A stretch of DNA of 64,000 nucleotides, from the NCBI RefSeq assembly GCF_014218335.1, contig NZ_AP023367.1, positions 4,335,501 through 4,399,500 of the forward strand, given 5' to 3'. The position numbers and the translations under genes were made by a program. The DNA is from Anaerocolumna cellulosilytica (GTDB taxonomy: Bacteria > Bacillota > Clostridia > Lachnospirales > Lachnospiraceae). This document shows, piece after piece, positions 63,277 through 64,000 of this stretch (the first letter of the stretch is position 1; each line of letters opens with the position of its first letter). Below the pieces are notes generated by a model, which saw only the letters and a program-made list of their open reading frames with translations, was not told the origin of the DNA and ran no database searches.

Positions 63277-64000
63277 TTATAATTTAATTGCACAGGATTC
63301 CCGTAGTATAAGCTCTGGATTCAGTCTGTGGATTGTTCCCTTAATTCCTTCATGCCCTTTCATGAGTCTAATAATTTCCTCCGCACTTATGTTACCAAGT
63401 TCCGTGACCGGACTGTGTACGGTAGTTAAAGCCGGCTTGTAATATGCTGCCAGTGTATTGTCGTCAAAGCCCATAACACTAACCGCTTCCGGCACCCGTA
63501 TACCGGCCTCTGTCAGTGCCCGTATACACCCCCAAGCCATTTCATCATTGGCACAAAACACTGCATCCGGCAGCGGAATCTTCTTTAATAACAGTACTCT
63601 CATCTCACTATAGGCTACTGCCTCCTCAAAATAGCCTCTTAAAATGATTGCTTCATCCACTGGCAGTGAATACTTGTTAAGTACGTTAACATAAGTCCCA
63701 AATCTGGCTTCATCATCATAATTATGAATTCCATGTATATATCCGATTCGTCGATGTCCCTGTTTTATTAAGTATTCCATAGCAAGTGCTGCGCCCACTG
63801 TATTATCAATAATAACACTGGAGATACCCTTACCTTCTATTTCCCTGTCTATAAATACCACCGGAAGCCCTGTCAGTCTAATTCTTTCAATAAACTGGTC
63901 TGACAACCCTTCATTTAAAACAATGGCTCCCTCGACTCCAGATGAGATAATCATACTGTAGATTTCTTCACTGGTATTTTCATTACTTACATATATATTA
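63277..64000 (-). CDS. LacI family transcriptional regulator (N-terminus outside window)
   Basis: The frame stays open to the right edge; the residues before the first internal Met read NIYVSNENTSEEIYS, so the gene continues beyond base 64000 and the DNA-binding domain is not seen. The visible part is the sugar-binding domain: GVEGAIVLNEG, VVFIDREIEGKGISSVIIDN, HRRIGYIHG, AVFCANDEMAWG and VSVMGFDDNTLAAYYKPALTTV. It is likely the regulator of the GH94-like and GH30 genes that follow it in the same direction. Confidence 0.9.
   Translation of the reverse strand, partial: NIYVSNENTSEEIYSMIISSGVEGAIVLNEGLSDQFIERIRLTGLPVVFIDREIEGKGISSVIIDNTVGAALAMEYLIKQGHRRIGYIHGIHNYDDEARFGTYVNVLNKYSLPVDEAIILRGYFEEAVAYSEMRVLLLKKIPLPDAVFCANDEMAWGCIRALTEAGIRVPEAVSVMGFDDNTLAAYYKPALTTVHSPVTELGNISAEEIIRLMKGHEGIKGTIHRLNPELILRESCAIKL

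Overview
The window reads as chromosome of a low-GC, anaerobic, plant-polysaccharide-degrading Firmicute, most likely a Lachnospiraceae member close to the Clostridium phytofermentans / Anaerocolumna group. The reasons are A+T-rich intergenic DNA, strong AGGAGG ribosome binding sites with occasional TTG starts, a T-box leader, Csp-like subtilase and choice-of-anchor proteins, many leaderless glycoside hydrolases with LacI regulators, and no respiratory genes. This placement is inference from gene content. No tRNA, rRNA or CRISPR array was seen.

Layout. 1-9.6 kb: a TldD/PmbA-type gene cut by the left edge, a GH2 enzyme, a PNPOx-fold protein, a Cys/Pro-repeat choice-of-anchor surface protein, an orphan AnfO-like protein, a 2H phosphoesterase, an AlkZ-related protein and a coiled-coil protein. 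9.9-13.3 kb: an ABC importer (trpXYZ type) behind a T-box leader whose apparent specifier codon is UGG (Trp). A 1.57-kb IS1202-group element with an exact 27-bp target duplication sits directly against the -35 box of that operon. 14.9-21.6 kb: an SPL-like radical SAM protein, a WYL regulator, and a ygbA-ybaN-ABC-ABC operon with a near-perfect Fur box upstream. 21.7-28.2 kb: a zinc-homeostasis block (znuA; znuCB; a G3E GTPase; a G3E-GTPase/permease fusion; its YcgQ-like partner). A perfect 7-1-7 palindrome lies over the predicted start point of znuA, and a Fur/Zur-family gene lies 3 kb away. 28.3-31.2 kb: a tetR-ABC exporter operon with stop/start overlaps. 31.9-46.5 kb: a subtilase, GH43, GH27, a HypC/HypA-like/cytochrome-b5 trio, thioredoxin, flavodoxin, twin Sm-like Cys proteins, two chemoreceptors (one frameshifted), a phosphatase, a nitroreductase and a lactonase-like protein. 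47.9-64 kb: a glycan-use region with GH35, GH53, a three-component sugar importer and a LacI regulator (beta-1,4-galactan), then HD and lytic transglycosylase genes, then GH30, a GH94-like phosphorylase and a second LacI regulator cut by the right edge.

How it fits together. The region from 48 to 57 kb looks like a galactan pathway: import of oligosaccharides, cytoplasmic endo-cleavage by GH53, trimming by GH35, and control by the linked LacI protein. The 58-64 kb block looks like a second beta-glycan pathway ending in phosphorolysis. The 21-28 kb region joins an iron-type (Fur) and a zinc-type (Zur) unit back to back. The most unusual items are the GTPase-permease fusion, a HypA-like protein without its metal-binding parts, a duplicated hairpin/ribosome-binding-site leader before the phosphatase gene, and a small interspersed non-coding element found upstream of four minus-strand genes.
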